In this document: piece by piece, positions 37,028 through 51,779 of the stretch
Layout of the letters: every line of letters starts with the position of its first letter
Numbering within the stretch: position 1 is the stretch's first letter
NCBI GenBank assembly: GCA_965153355.1
Contig: OZ231126.1
Location: forward strand, 90,272,001-90,336,000
Length of the DNA stretch: 64,000 nt
Direction of reading: 5' to 3'
DNA from: Flaccisagitta enflata
Lineage: Eukaryota; Chaetognatha; Sagittoidea; Aphragmophora
Program-made: the position numbers and the translations under genes
Notes under the pieces: generated by a model
Databases searched by the model: none
What the model saw: the letters and a program-made list of their open reading frames with translations, nothing else
Told to the model about the DNA's origin: nothing

Positions 37028-37542
<515 letters not shown>

Positions 37543-37545
37543 AGA

Positions 37546-38472
37546 CAAAATGTGATACAAATGAAAACAGTCACAATTAATTGCCTCGCAGAGATTGAAG
37601 TACTCAGAGGAATTGAGACAAGTGTCCTGTTAAATTTACATGAAAAACAGAATATCTTTGCCCTACTAACAAACGCCGAATTATGGATGCTAAACCGTGG
37701 CGAAACGGCGTTTTTAGAAAGAATCAAAATACAAGCACTCAAATACCTATTCGATCTCCCGTCCCACACGCCCACACCAGCGATAATATTCACATTAGGG
37801 ACCTTATATACGAGTCACAGATCAGACCAAAAACGTTTTATTTACTTACATTATTTACTTAAAAGAAATGATAACCAATGGACCAAGAAAGCTCTCCACA
37901 TTCTCATCGACATGAATATAGGATGGGGAAAAAGTAAAATAGAAGCTTTGAACGAGTATGAGTTACCCACTGTTTTCTCACATATTCAAAGTTTTACCGA
38001 GAGACAATGGGCAACAATAGTCAGACAAAAGATTGAAATAAAGAACAAAAAGAGACTCTACGACCATTGCCACAAAATGGTAAATGGAAACCCCACCCCA
38101 AAAACCAAAACCGCCCACATCATCCCTAAGATAATTGAGGACACATATACTAGGAAACCTCAGGACAATGTCATGCAATGCTCCAAGTGTGAGACAAAAA
38201 CTATAATTATAGCCCGTTTTGGTATGCTCGAATGTGGCAAAAACTTTAAGGCAAAGTTGAGTGAAACATGTAGCATGTGTAACATGATTGATGACGAGGA
38301 TCACCGTTTAAACTACTGCATTAAATATCGTGATGTTAATTTGTATGATGATGAAGTTAAGGGAGATTTCCAAAAGGTATACTCTGACAATGTAAATGAA
38401 ATTTGCGAGATCCTCCCAATTATTCAAAGAATATGGGATACAAAAACCGCTCATGGTACCATGAATATTTAA
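37546..38472 (+). pseudogene. LINE copy 2: 5'-truncated non-LTR retrotransposon, C-terminal third
   Basis: About 308 codons after a long (TC)n tract, ending TAA at 38472. It holds the region after the reverse transcriptase domain of LINE ORF2 (ALKYLFDLPSHTP, KRFIYLHYLL, IIIARFGMLECG) and the CCHC knuckle CSMCNMIDDEDHRLNYC. It is more complete than copy 1 and open throughout, so possibly a younger insertion. The frame's apparent Leu-Ser N-terminus is only the microsatellite. Confidence 0.8.
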
Positions 38473-38512
38473 GAGTTAAGAGTGAATCGTAACCGTGAAA
38501 CACGCTGTTGCA

Positions 38513-38594
<82 letters not shown>

Positions 38595-38780
38595 GTCGTT
38601 TTCTATTTTTTTTGTTTTTATTTGGTTACTGATGATAATTTTGGAACATGTAGAATAGCCTATTTATCATTGTTTCCGACACTGAATTGTATTGCTCAAA
38701 AACATTTTACTGTTTATGTGTTGAATGACGCATTATTGAGCATTAAAATCAATCAATCAATCAATCAATCTCTCTCTTTC
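38473..38780 (+). mobile_element. 3' UTR and tail of LINE copy 2
   Basis: It contains an internal (TC)n tract (38514-38590), as in copy 1 (12195-12226), then unique sequence and a tail of CAATCAATC units running directly into TC repeats at about 38770. Confidence 0.65.
38514..38590 (+). repeat. (TC)n inside LINE 3' UTR
   Basis: The counterpart in copy 1 is at 12195-12226. Confidence 0.95.
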
Positions 38781-39003
38781 TCTTTCTCTCAAGCAAATTG
38801 AAATATCAAAGCTAGCGTCATAAAAGTTTAAGTCAATATGCGTAACATCTTTTCTCATTCCTATCGTTACTTATTAGTTAAAAATTGAGATCAATAAAAA
38901 ATATCAATTTTTGCAAAAATGCGAAAAATAAAAAAAGATTCAAAAATTCATAACTCCTAAACTGATGGTTGTGGAGACTTCGGATTGGCGCCATTTGAAA
39001 GAG

Positions 39004-39126
39004 AACAAGGCCAAGTAGGCCAATAGGTGCGACGTGTGGATTGTCGAACGAATGCGTTACAGACCAACCAACGGACAGACCGACAGATGGACACAGCCAG
39101 TTATAGAGGTGCTTTGTCGCACCTAA
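39004..39126 (-). mobile_element. HINE copy (GGTGC subfamily)
   Basis: Minus strand: AGGTGCGACAAAGCACCT, CTATAACTGGC, a GTCGGT tract, GTCGCACC, and GGCCTACTTGGCC + TTGTT. It interrupts an old palindromic repeat. Confidence 0.75.
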
Positions 39127-39127
39127 A

Positions 39128-39290
39128 AATAAGGTCTTTCTTAGCTGTGAATATCAAAAAAAGTATCATCCCACCCCCAAAATGGCACAACTTCCAAAAA
39201 TTGACCACAAATCCAAAATGGAAAACTTTATTTGTCCCCTACGTTTGAAAAAGTCGAATTACGTAATTCGAATTTTTTTCCAATAAAGCA
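39128..39290 (-). mobile_element. Second copy of the palindrome-ended repeat
   Basis: Near-perfect palindrome at about 39247-39277 and AGCTAAGAAAGACC at 39130-39145, as in 16386-16560. Interrupted by the HINE at 39004. A third related hairpin lies at 42860-42900. Confidence 0.55.
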
Positions 39291-39979
39291 TCTCGTTTTA
39301 TTTTGAATTGTTTTTTGGTGGATACACTTTGGTTTGTTTTTTTTGGCCGAAGCCTTCAAGTCAAAAGAGATAGAGTTAGCTATTAATATTTAAAGTAACT
39401 ACAATGTCCTTGATTTTAGAGCAATTTCAAGCCTTGATGTTCTTATAACTAGGTTCCCATGAGAAAAAAATAGTGAAAGTGACTTGTGGTGCAGATGCCT
39501 CTCACAAATTGAAGTTTCTTCATAAATCAAACCCCGATTAGCGCTGAGGACTTTTCAGAATGACCTCATCCAGCCCATTTTGAAAGACTGTAATGATGCC
39601 CGCTTGTAGCATGAAAATTGTTTCTGAAAGGTTTGCCATCCCTGATAAGAAACCAAAAAGATCTTTTTCTATCTTCTTTAATCTAGTAGATATCATTTCA
39701 AACGAAACATCTCGACCATCGTTCATTTTCCTCTCTGTTTGTAACAACAGACAGTCAACAATTTTGGTAGAGAGGATCTCAGATAAATGACATCACTCCT
39801 CTAGTTGTTTTGTTTATTTCTGCGAAATTTTGGTCCTGGTTTTACCTGATCAAAATATAAGAAAATATATGCCTGTTTACACCCTGCAAAAAGATTCTGT
39901 TGAGTAATAGTTTCTCATTTCAGCCAGAAGTGTAAAAGACTTTTCTAACTTCCTATGAGAAAAAATTCATTTGAAAAAA

Positions 39980-40192
39980 AACAAGGCCAACGCGCTACAA
40001 GTCGCGTGCGGTCTTAAAAACTGAAAGATTCAAAGACCTAAAGACAAAAAAACAAAACAACTGAAAGCAGGAGCAGTAATGCAAAAATCGCCCAAAAACG
40101 CCGAAAAAAGCTAACGACTACGGACCAACCGACCAACCGACCAACCAACCAACCGACATAGCGGTTCATAGTTATGTAGCACGCGACTGAAA
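39980..40192 (-). mobile_element. HINE copy
   Basis: AACAAGGCCAACGCGCTAC, AAGTCGCGTGCGG, an ACCAACCGACC tract, and the GTAGCACGCGACTG end. Confidence 0.65.
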
Positions 40193-40610
40193 ATCTTATC
40201 AAGCTAAAACTAAGAGAATATGACCTCCTCTTAAGCAATGAGTGCTCTGGGGTTTCTCCTTTGCATAAGACAAATTCCAAAATGATCAAGGCACATTAAT
40301 GAAGGTTATCCGATAGAAGGCCTTTTGAGAGACTGTTATATACACCAGTTCTAGCATATCAATTGACTGTTCATGGAAATGTATTTTGAAAGTTGACTCC
40401 ACTTATGATATTCCTGTCCGAGATTTTAAATTCAAAGGCAGCTGAAATTGAAGTTGGATTCCATTTTTATAAATCCTTTTTCAAATGCATTTTGAATTTG
40501 AACAACTTTCGTTGATGCGAAGGACGGGAAAATGGAACAGATAAAAAGTCAGTCAAAGGGAAAAGTAGCCGGATACATCAACGGAGAAAGCGTTACTAAA
40601 ACATGTAAAT

Positions 40611-40867
40611 AACAAGTGACGCGGGGTCACAATATCGGTGGGCAGGGGCATCCAACTCCCATCCACACCCCATGCTTCCCCACCAACACATATACCCATA
40701 AAAGCATCCAAAACGCTCGTTTTTCCACTTTTTGACTCGTGGGTCATGGACGGACCGACGGACGGACCGACGGATACGGACGGATGGACGGACTGACGGA
40801 CGGACCGACGGACGCACTGACGGACGGGGGGACAAAGCCTCTAATAGAGTTGCGTGTCTGCAACTAG
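40611..40867 (-). mobile_element. HINE copy (GTGAC subfamily)
   Basis: AACAAGTGACGCGGGGTCAC, GGTGGGCAGGGGCATCC, a GGACGGACCGAC tract, and AATAGAGTTGCGTGTCTGCAA. Very similar to the copies at 12463 and 27625. Confidence 0.78.
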
Positions 40868-41140
40868 AAATGGTTGAATTGATATTTTCAAGATCTAGCT
40901 TTAGGTACAATTGTCGAAGATGGAATAAACTTTGAAGAACTGTCTTTTGTCTTGATTTAGTTATTTCTTAAGTTTCCGCGCCGCGCCATGGCAGCAGCCA
41001 TTTTGTTGCCCTACTTTTTATAAACTTCTTTCTGTCGAAAGAAGAGCGGTAAAATAAGACAAGGACATGGACATGAACAGACTTCATGAGGGTATTCAAA
41101 CAACTAGCTTTTTTCTTGCTAAATGTCTTAATCTTTGGAC

Positions 41141-41315
<175 letters not shown>

Positions 41316-41586
41316 CTTTGAGAACACACAAACATCTGATGGAGCCGCATGAGAATGTTCCGATGACTTTTCCCGTGATTGTCTGCTAGTGTATGTGCTT
41401 GTGTGTGGTTTTCCTATTCACTATTTTCATTCTCAACAATAGCCAATTGAAAATCACTCTTTACAATGGGATTTATACTCTTTGTCGGCACTTTCATTCT
41501 TTTGAAATTCGTCTCTTCGTGTCGTTTTTCTTTTTCTATACATTCTTCAGTCTCTTTCTCTTCAGTTTCTCTTTAACGCTACTGCT

Positions 41587-41609
41587 TTCTCCTTCTTTCT
41601 TTCTTTCCT

Positions 41610-41686
<77 letters not shown>

Positions 41687-41726
41687 TTTCTTTCTTTCTG
41701 ACTTTCTTTCTTTCTTTCTTTCTTTT

Positions 41727-41774
<48 letters not shown>

Positions 41775-41819
41775 TTTTCTTTCTTTCTTTCTTTCTTTCT
41801 TCTTTCTCTCTTTTTGTTT

Positions 41820-41895
<76 letters not shown>

Positions 41896-41949
41896 TCGTC
41901 ATTCTTTCTTTCTTTCTTTCTTTCTTTTCTTATTCATTTCTTTCATTTT

Positions 41950-42041
<92 letters not shown>

Positions 42042-42050
42042 ATTCTCTCT
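41587..42050 (+). repeat. (TTTC)n then (TC)n
   Basis: Compound microsatellite. Confidence 0.95.
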
Positions 42051-42283
42051 CTCGCACTCCTGATTTTGTTAATAGTATTGTACTGTCGTACTAGCTTCTG
42101 TCTTCATGATCCGATTACGATCTTGTTTCACTCATTTGCAAGTGACTCTGAGGTATTTATTTATTTGTAGATACTCTTTTTCCTTCTCGCCCCAACAAAG
42201 GATTTGTATTAACTATCATGTTGGTTTTTTGGGCCGTTTGTCGGATTTTTCTGACGTCGTGGGCGGTAGGCAAAATTGATCAA

Positions 42284-42513
42284 AACAAGGCCGGATACAC
42301 AGCTACCCTAGTCGCGTGCGGGTGGGCAGGAGCAGTGCTGGAGAAGGTCACTAGGGCCTCTGGGTAGGAGCCGTATGATCAATAAGCTCAAAAACGCCAA
42401 AAGAGTAAAAAGGGGACCGACCAACTGACCAACCGACCAACCAACCAACCAACCAACCAACCAACCGACCGACTGACATAGCGGGGTGTAGAGTCGCGTA
42501 GCACGCGACTAAA
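42284..42513 (-). mobile_element. HINE copy
   Basis: AACAAGGCCGGATACACAGC, GTCGCGTGCGGGTGGGCAGG, a CCAACCAACCGACC tract, and GTAGAGTCGCGTAGCACGCG. Confidence 0.75.
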
Positions 42514-42999
42514 AATAATACAACGTTTTTTTCCACTATGGCTAATGCAATGTCAGTGTTCTCTCTTTAAACATATTTCATTTCTTTAACAGACCTGACC
42601 TTTGTTCGTCATAAGTTAGTCGTAGATGTTGTTGATGCTGTGATAAAGATTATAGCAACTCAATTGATACATAATCCCAGTTGAATAAAGCATTAAACAC
42701 CATTTAACAAGGAAAAAGCAAAGCAACTCAGTATTGTATGATGTATGACATATGATGTATGATGTATGACGTCTGTAATACATGGTATAAATATGATAAT
42801 CATATGATCTTACATGGTTCATTGAGTCAACGATGAAAGATATTTCTGAGGCTTTTATTTGGAAAAAAGTCGAAGAATACCTTCGGCTTTTTGAGACCTA
42901 CAGAGCAAATTAATTTTCTTTTTTTCTCATAAGTGGTTTGAAAAAGTTGGTACTACATGAATTTAAAAAAAGATGCACCTTTTCATTTGCTGATAAAAC

Positions 43000-43330
43000 T
43001 GACTTAAAGAGTGTTAGAAAATTTTTTTAGAGAAAGTGATTTTAAAGATTTTTCAATTATCTTTCATTCTAGACCAATCCCAGATCTGTATCTTCAACAG
43101 TTTAGGAGCTTGAGCTCTCTAAAGTGAGACACCATTTTGCTGAATTGCATCTTTTTCAAAGGAACTGCAAAAATAAATTATGCAACATTTTTCTTCAAAC
43201 TAATGCCATTTCTAAACGAAAGAAGATAGAGATACCAGATTGGCGCCAAATGAAAGAATTTTTCAAGAGCTTTAAAATGGTCTAAGATTTTGATTAGTTT
43301 TTTTGATTTTCAATGGCGCAGTCAGCCATT
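43000..43330 (+). repeat. Old AT-rich dispersed repeat family C, copy
   Basis: Shares the order 'ATGCCATTTCTAAACGAA', 'AAAGATCTTTC/AAGAGCTTTAAAA' and 'TTTGATTTTC' with 47630-48075 and 53190-53450. Confidence 0.45.
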
Positions 43331-43558
43331 CAAAAGTGCGTCTTTTTTTTTTAATTCATGTAGTAAGTTTTTGGGCCCGAATGGTACTACGCATGAAATT
43401 GATAGCTAAGAAAGAGCTAATTCTCCTCTTTCTGATGACGCCAAGCCAAGTTTTGGGGCTATGATTTTTTTTATTTTTTTGCATTTTTTTGCATTTTTCA
43501 ATTTTTTTCTAAAGTTAAATATTTTTCATTGATCCTAATTTCGACCCTATGTAACATG

Positions 43559-43592
43559 AAACAAGGCCGGATACACGGCTACTTTAGAAACA
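43559..43592 (-). mobile_element. HINE 3' end only
   Basis: AACAAGGCCGGATACACGGC, then unrelated sequence and a (GTCT)n tract. Confidence 0.4.
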
Positions 43593-43619
43593 CTTGCATT
43601 TCAACCTGCTTGCTCATGC

Positions 43620-44165
<546 letters not shown>

Positions 44166-44229
44166 CTTTTCTCCCAGCATTTACGACTTTTTTCCTACGG
44201 CGATTGGCCGCCCTCATTAGTATTAAATC

Positions 44230-45000
44230 TGTCCATCAAATTGAGATGAGACTCGAGTTTGATGTTGGTAAATTACTGAATATGCCAACATTGTTAAACT
44301 GAATCCACTGGCAATAGAAATTGGTTGGACACACATGGCTCCCTGTTTTATGTGTCTAGTGCAGTGATGTATGAGAAACGGCGGCTGGGACGTCTCTTGA
44401 AAATGGTTGGGCACCTATGGAGTATGGATACTTAGCAAATATCAAGTAGTGTGTAGAAACCGGTGGCAGGAACATGTATGGTTTCCTTTCAAATATCAAA
44501 TGAAAAGGCCAAATCTGCCAAGGTTTTCATTGCCATATTGCTGTTTGTGAAATTCCACTAATCTTTCAGGGTTTAGAGGATGAAATAGTAAAAGCTAAAA
44601 AAATCTAATTAATATGTGATTTTAGCTGATTTCAATTCTTTTTTAATGAGGCATTTTGTTGAAATGTTTATGTTATGAAAATAATGGATAAACCATTTTG
44701 TTGAGCACAGATTGTCTGACGTCCCTGTCAACAGTTTCCTTCCCATACATCATTTGACATTTTGGTGGTTGATTTGAGTCTCTGCTTTCCAACTGCCACC
44801 AGATGGGAATCGCTTCAATTGTCGCTAATTAGAATCGCGTTAATCGTTGAGCGATTTCCACAATAAAGTGGGCTAGCTGACATCTGAATTGCAAGAATCC
44901 ATCAAATCAATTTTGATTTAGATAATGAACATACTATAACTGAGAATTAATATTTCAATTATATCCCGCTATACTGGTCCTATAAATAACGTAAATCCAC
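44230..45000. other. No gene recognised
   Basis: Unique AT-rich sequence between a TC array and repeat G. Confidence 0.5.
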
Positions 45001-45007
45001 ATGTAAT

Positions 45008-45212
45008 GAACATAGGCCTGTCCAACCCTAAACTGATTAGGTATGCAATCAAGCTGATAGTTTTGTCAGGTAAGCTTTTTGTTTGTCAGTAGTAAAGGAT
45101 AGTTGTGAGCAATCCGGAGTAAACACCATTGAAAGCTTGCAAGGCTTTCAAACTTTGTATATTGGAGAATTCTGGCCTCCTTTTATAAGGGCAATGGTGT
45201 TTCAACTTTCAT
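45008..45212 (+). repeat. Dispersed repeat family G, copy 2
   Basis: See 33296-33490. Confidence 0.65.
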
Positions 45213-45838
45213 AGAATCTTTATTCTCTCTTTTCATTTCTTTCACTTTTTTATGTTAGCCACAAAAGGTATTTGTACATAACAGAACAAGTTTGTTGCTA
45301 CCTGGACATCCGTTACTGCAGGATTCAACTGAATAACATTTTGGCTAAAAGCTTAAGGGTATGATATTTCTTTATAAGATATAAAACTCTACTAACTCAG
45401 GTTAACAAATTTGAACACAACTTATAAATTCGTGAAGATCTACATACTTTCGTATTCAATTAAGTCTATGTTTTTACAAAATAAGAGTAAAAGGATAAAG
45501 TTCAAATCATATTTCTCAGTATGTATGACATTCGATATTCTATTATTGATTTCACCCCACCCACTTAACTGTACAACTCGTCTTTTTAACAAGGATTAAT
45601 TGCCTCAAAACGCGTATAAGCCGCGCCGCGCTTAACCCAGCGTGGTTATATATCATAATTCATACAATATGCAATAAAATGTTTGTGCCTTTGCGGTTTT
45701 ATTAAAATGCTGCATCTATTGTATGCAACGAACAACAGCTTAGCTCTTTTGTGTTCAGAGTTGCTGCTGACTTTGGTAACCTGTCAGCATGGATACAATG
45801 GAAGAGTGCAACGAGCATTGAAGCCTTTCCCTACCTTA

Positions 45839-45945
<107 letters not shown>

Positions 45946-46642
45946 ATATTGTAAGCTGCCTCAGCGCCGCTGCTTCGCTGGACTGCTGTTGCTGCTGAAG
46001 CTGACGCTTTCTCTTTTCCTTTCTCTTCGTTGCGAATGCAGAAGCATTGGAGACACTTACTTAATACTTACCTGCGTTTTGCAACATTCAATGCGAGAGC
46101 TGATCCAAGCCTAAAGAGGAGAAAGATGGAAAAAAGACATTCTATCTCTATCTCTCACACACATGCGCAGTCACAGAAGCGAAGATGACAGCGCACATTG
46201 AATTGGGTGTGCCATCATAAAAATAATTGAGGCCACATGAGCGAGACACGAATTTCATTGGGCAAAAAGGCACGTGTACAATTGTTATGGGAAACTTCAG
46301 GGGTGAAGGGGGAGTAAGATTTTTTACTGCTGTCACCTCCAATCTGTGTCCGACAAATTTGGCGTCCCAACAGAAGCAAACTAGTGTTTCGCTGATAATT
46401 ATTGTATGATGGTATTTTAGTGTGCGATAAAATCATTACAAGATGCTATACCAAAAAACGATGCCATCTTAAAGTGTGATGATATGTAGCAGTATAAAGA
46501 GAAGCTTATTATGTCATTATTTGATAATATCTCAAGATAAAATGACAATCTTAGATGATGTCGTAGATCCAATCAGATTCCCATGGATAGTAAAGTAGTA
46601 AATATAATCAGGCCATTTAGCCAAGTAACAGTGGCAAAATAA

Positions 46643-47556
46643 AACAAGCCCAAGAGGGCAACAGTCGCTTGCGTCTGGAAATGACAAACTAAAGAGCAAA
46701 AACATGTTGAAATGTTAAGAATGTTAAAAAATGTTAAAAAAAGTAAAAAAATGTTAAAGAATGTTAAAAAATGTTAAAAAATGTTAAGAAATGTTAAAAA
46801 GTGTTAAAATAAATAAAGAAATGTTAAACAAGTCATCCAAGTCAGCGGTACCCGATGCCCTGCTTGGAGTGATTAGCTGAAGAAGTGGAGTGGGAGCAGG
46901 GCAGCGGCCCCAAAGGGCCTATGTCCTGTAGGACACAGGGGTGAATTTCCAAACGTTATGAGGGACCATGTTTGAGGTCTTTGGGGCAATTTTCCATGAT
47001 ATTCAATTTTTTCCATTTCTCATCAATTTTTTGTGTTGTTCAATGGGAATGTTATATTTTTTTCAATCATTGGTCAATTTTCCATGCTCTCCAATTGGAA
47101 TTTCGCATCTTTTATTATTCTTTTAATTTCCCATCTTATTCAATGGGAAATTTGGTTTTTTTTAATTTTTTAAGTTTTCCATGTTATTCAAAGGGAAGTT
47201 TGTTTTTTGTCAATTTGGGAATTTGAGGCTTGAAAACCTCGGGGGGGGGGGACGTACTGACAGACATATGTAATGGTTCACCCCTGTGTCCTACAGGACA
47301 TTGGCCCTTTGGGGCCGCTGCCCAAAAAGGTAAAATTTTAGGAAATGGTCAAAAATGGTCAAAAATGGTCAAAAGTGGTCAAAAATGTTCAAAAATGTTC
47401 AAAAAAGTTTTAAAAATCAAAAAAAAAATTGTTAAAAGATGTTAAGAAATGTTAAAACATGTTAAGAAACGTTTTAATTCAAAAATTTAGAAATATTTGT
47501 GACGGACGGACCGACCGACCGACAGACCAAGGTGTAAAGTCGCGTGCACGCGACTA
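46643..47556 (-). mobile_element. HINE copy with nested foldback element
   Basis: AACAAGCCCAAGAGGGCAAC (3' hairpin GCCC/GGGC), AGTCGCTTGCG, a core of ATGTTAAAA repeats, the foldback element 46827-47327, a GGTCAAAAAT core, a GACCGACC tract, and the GTCGCGTGCACGCGAC hairpin. Confidence 0.72.
46827..47327 (-). mobile_element. Foldback-like element B6, nested in a HINE
   Basis: In minus orientation, GGGCAGCGGCCCCAAAGG and hairpin GTCCTGTAGGAC at both ends, with the 3' module GCATCGGGTACCGCTGAC at 46841-46862. The core is degenerate 'CCATGTTATTCAATGGGAA' repeats instead of the 21 bp unit. Confidence 0.7.
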
Positions 47557-47629
47557 AAAAGAGACAACTTGTTTAGCTAATTTGTGCTGAACTGAAGATT
47601 TAAACTATAAAAGATTAGTGACTGTTTGA

Positions 47630-48075
47630 AAGCTCTGCAAAAGATCTTTCAAATGAGACGTTGATGATTATTCTAGCTTTAGAAATGGCACAATAATGGA
47701 AAAGAAAACATTGCCATATTCAGTTTTGGGATAAACTGAATTAAAAAGGTTTTGAAAAGAAGTAGTTCACTTTGACGAGCTCTAACTCTTAAACAGTTTG
47801 AGTTACAAATCTGGGATTGATCTTGAATGAAAGGAAATTCAAAAATCTTTGAAACGATATTGAAAAAAAAAGTTCAAACAGATTTTTTCTCTATGTTTTT
47901 ATGAACTAACAAAAAGGAACATCTTTTTCAATGTGGCTGTTACACCATCTACTCTTAATTCTTATCTCATTTCTAAACAAATAAAGCTACGACAACCAGC
48001 ATAGTCCCATTTTAAAGATGTTTTGAAGAGCTTTAAAACGGTTTTTGATTTTGCTATATTTTTCTCATTTGATGA
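47630..48075 (+). repeat. Old AT-rich dispersed repeat family C, copy
   Basis: Contains TCATTTCTAAACAAATAAAG and GAAGAGCTTTAAAACGG. A HINE follows. Confidence 0.45.
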
Positions 48076-48107
48076 GAATGAAACATTGAAAAACATTGTG
48101 TCTCTTT

Positions 48108-48273
48108 TTAGTTGCGGACACGCAACTCTATAAGAGGCTTTGTCCGTCCGTCCGTCCGTCCGTTGGTTGGTCGGTCGGTCCGTCCGTAACCATCGAGTCG
48201 AAAAGTGGGAAGACGCGCATTTCCGCCCCTGCCCACCCGTCCGCAACTGATGGCCGTGTATCCGGCCTTGTTT
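48108..48273 (+). mobile_element. HINE copy
   Basis: TTAGTTGCGGACACGCAAC, CTCTATAAGAGGC, a GTCCGTCC/GGTCGGTC tract, CCCCTGCCCACCCGTCCGC, and GGCCGTGTATCCGGCC + TTGTT. Confidence 0.82.
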
Positions 48274-48780
48274 TATTTTGCAACCGTTAGGAAAAAAATT
48301 TAAAGAAATTAATAGGCTGCAATCTGACCACTCCGTTAATTTCATGATTGGTATAAAAAGAATATTCTAATAGAGATTGTTGAATAGTTGATATTGTTAC
48401 ATGAAATTCATTAACCACTGAAATTAGGTCGTACCTAAAATTGGATAGGTAAGTATGTGAGCGGAAGCATATACTTTACAGGAAAAAGTAACTTTTGAAT
48501 GTCTTGTTTATTTCTAGATAATCAGTTGATTCTGAAAAAAAAATTGTCTTCGAGTTTTTTTCGTAAAATACGTTCTGTTGCACATTTCATGAGTATGTAT
48601 CTAGATACAGTTAAAAACCTTTCTAACGAAGCTCAAGGGAACCTGATATTTTTTCTTTGTAGGCGAATTTCGCTGTAGCCATAGAAAAACAATTGCTAGT
48701 ATTATAAGAGCTTAAACATCCATCAGAATTGTTTTGTTAACTAAGAACGACAACATAAAAGAAAAATAGCATATCAAACA

Positions 48781-48783
48781 CAC

Positions 48784-48870
<87 letters not shown>
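48781..48870 (+). repeat. (CA)n
   Basis: Microsatellite ending in TCACTCACTCAC. Confidence 0.95.
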
Positions 48871-48874
<4 letters not shown>

Positions 48875-48949
48875 TCACTCACTTCATCCATCTCTCTAGG
48901 ATCAGTTGCTTTTTCTTTTTCTTTTCATCCTTACATTCTTTTTCTTCTT

Positions 48950-49045
48950 TTTCTTTCTTTCAATCTTTCTGTCTATTTCTTTCTTTCTCTCTTTCTTTCT
49001 TTCTTTCTTTCTTTTTTTCTTTCTTTCTTTCTTTCTCTCTTTTTT
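48950..49045 (+). repeat. (TTTC)n
   Basis: Imperfect microsatellite. Confidence 0.85.
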
Positions 49046-49049
49046 TCCC

Positions 49050-50440
49050 TCTCTTACTCTCTCCATGACAAAATTCGTTACAAGTCAATCGGAAATACCA
49101 TTTTCACTGGAAAAGACTTTGCTACAGGCGATTTTTTGTTAGTCACAGTTCGTTTTAGGCGATTTTTTTTTAACAAAGAATCTAAAGAAAGAATGTTGGG
49201 ACTTTCAAAGATATTCGTTAGAGGCGGAATTTTGTAAGAAGCGTGTTCGTTAGAATGATTTTCTTCTGTACTTGAATTGCTTGGTCGCGTCATAACGTCA
49301 AAATGCATTGTATATTGTGCAGTTTGCTTTGTACATTTCGCATTGTTCATTGTATATTTCATCATTTTACCTTTTTTATTGCTTTTGGAGAGATTCTTTA
49401 AAAAATAATTCAAGGAAGCTCCTTGAAGTCCTTTTGACATAGACAGAAATCCTTTGAAGATCCATCAATGTCGCTAAAAAGTTCTTTTGACAGAGAAATT
49501 TTCTTGGGTTTCTGACAATGAATGAGGTTCAAACACAAGTGACAGGAATGGCTTCTTTCTTTCCAATTTCAAATATACACTGATGTTGTCCAACTTTCAT
49601 TTGGGCCCATTTTTGACTTATTTTATGTAATGATCATCTTTGTTCTCGTTTTGTAAATTGAAATCTAATTGTGAAATCTAGTTATGGAACAACATGAGAA
49701 AAACGCCTTTTCCTCTGACAGTCAAGTCATTTTCTACCACATTCTTCTGGTATAAGATCTTTATTATTTCTTTTTCTCTTTAGAGAGTTGTCTCAATTTA
49801 AGCCAATTTAGTTTTTCTACCTTTTTTACGAAAGTGAAATCACATAAATGGTGTACTGCTGGCCATTTTCTAATTTCCGGCCTTGAATATTGGTAATCCA
49901 GAAAAACTGTTGCATGCACTAAACAGTCAGGAAGCCTCAAACTTACACCGCTTTTAGATCGGATTGTCGCAAAAAGAACTTATGTTACTCCTTAACTACA
50001 TGATTCTTTTTTTCTGTAGTAGATAATTTGTTTAAGTTTTGTTACAAAAACTAAAGTAAAGCTCCAATGTTTTCCATAAATTTCATGACAAAAATTAGTC
50101 AATTTTAGCAAAAAATCATATTATCTGATGAGAAAAATGAGGTTAAAATAGCATTAGTGCGTTTGTATTTCAACTTCAAGCCTAACTCCAGCATTTTAGC
50201 GTAATTAGTTAAGAAATGACAACTATATGAAGAAATCATGAGGGGAAAAATCTTCCGATGTGAAACATCTAATGTCCATTTATTTTCAGCAGGAGGCAAA
50301 AATTTTTGAGTCAGTGGAACATTCTTTGCCTGTAGCAAAACTTAATCAAATTATCTAGCAGGGGAAAAAAGAAAAAAATAATTACTTTGAATAATTTTGG
50401 AGTAATAAAGGTTCTTTTGGCGACATTTTGATCTAAAAGC
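49050..50440. other. No gene recognised
   Basis: AT-rich. The phrase TAAAAGCGGTGTAA at about 50434 is the inverted match of CACCGCTTTTAGATC near 49949-49963, so an unrecognised element of about 480 bp may lie between. Confidence 0.4.
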
Positions 50441-50477
50441 GGTGTAAAATGGGTCTTCAAACATCACCTACGCGGTA

Positions 50478-50584
<107 letters not shown>

Positions 50585-51015
50585 TGGTTTTCCTCCTTAC
50601 TTTCTATATTACTAGCCCTACCTTAACCTTACCCAGTCGTTGGCACAAGTTTGCAGATGACGACAGAGAATGTCGTCGTGTCTTTAGTTCGCGTCGTCCT
50701 CAACGTCGTCGTCATCAACGTCGTCGTCGACGTCGTCGTCGTCATCGTCTTCCGTTTTTTTCCTTGCGAGAGACTGAGATGGAACCTTGACGCTGCTTTG
50801 ATCCACGACAAGACTGATTCCTTCATCGGTGCTTTTTTTTTTTTTTGCTTTCTTTATCTTACATTTCTTTTCGTCTTTTTAAAAATTACCTTTGGGATGT
50901 ACGCCAATGGTCATGTCCATCCCTCCTTCGATCTGTCGGTCTGTCGGTCACGCATACATCTCGCGCTACTCCAGGTGCACGTGTTGGCCCATTCAGCCTT
51001 GGTATTGACTTTGTA

Positions 51016-51717
<702 letters not shown>

Positions 51718-51779
51718 TCATCTGTCTGTCCTGTGTGCTTGGTAATCTTTTTTTTCTGTCTGCACGTCTGTCAGAATTA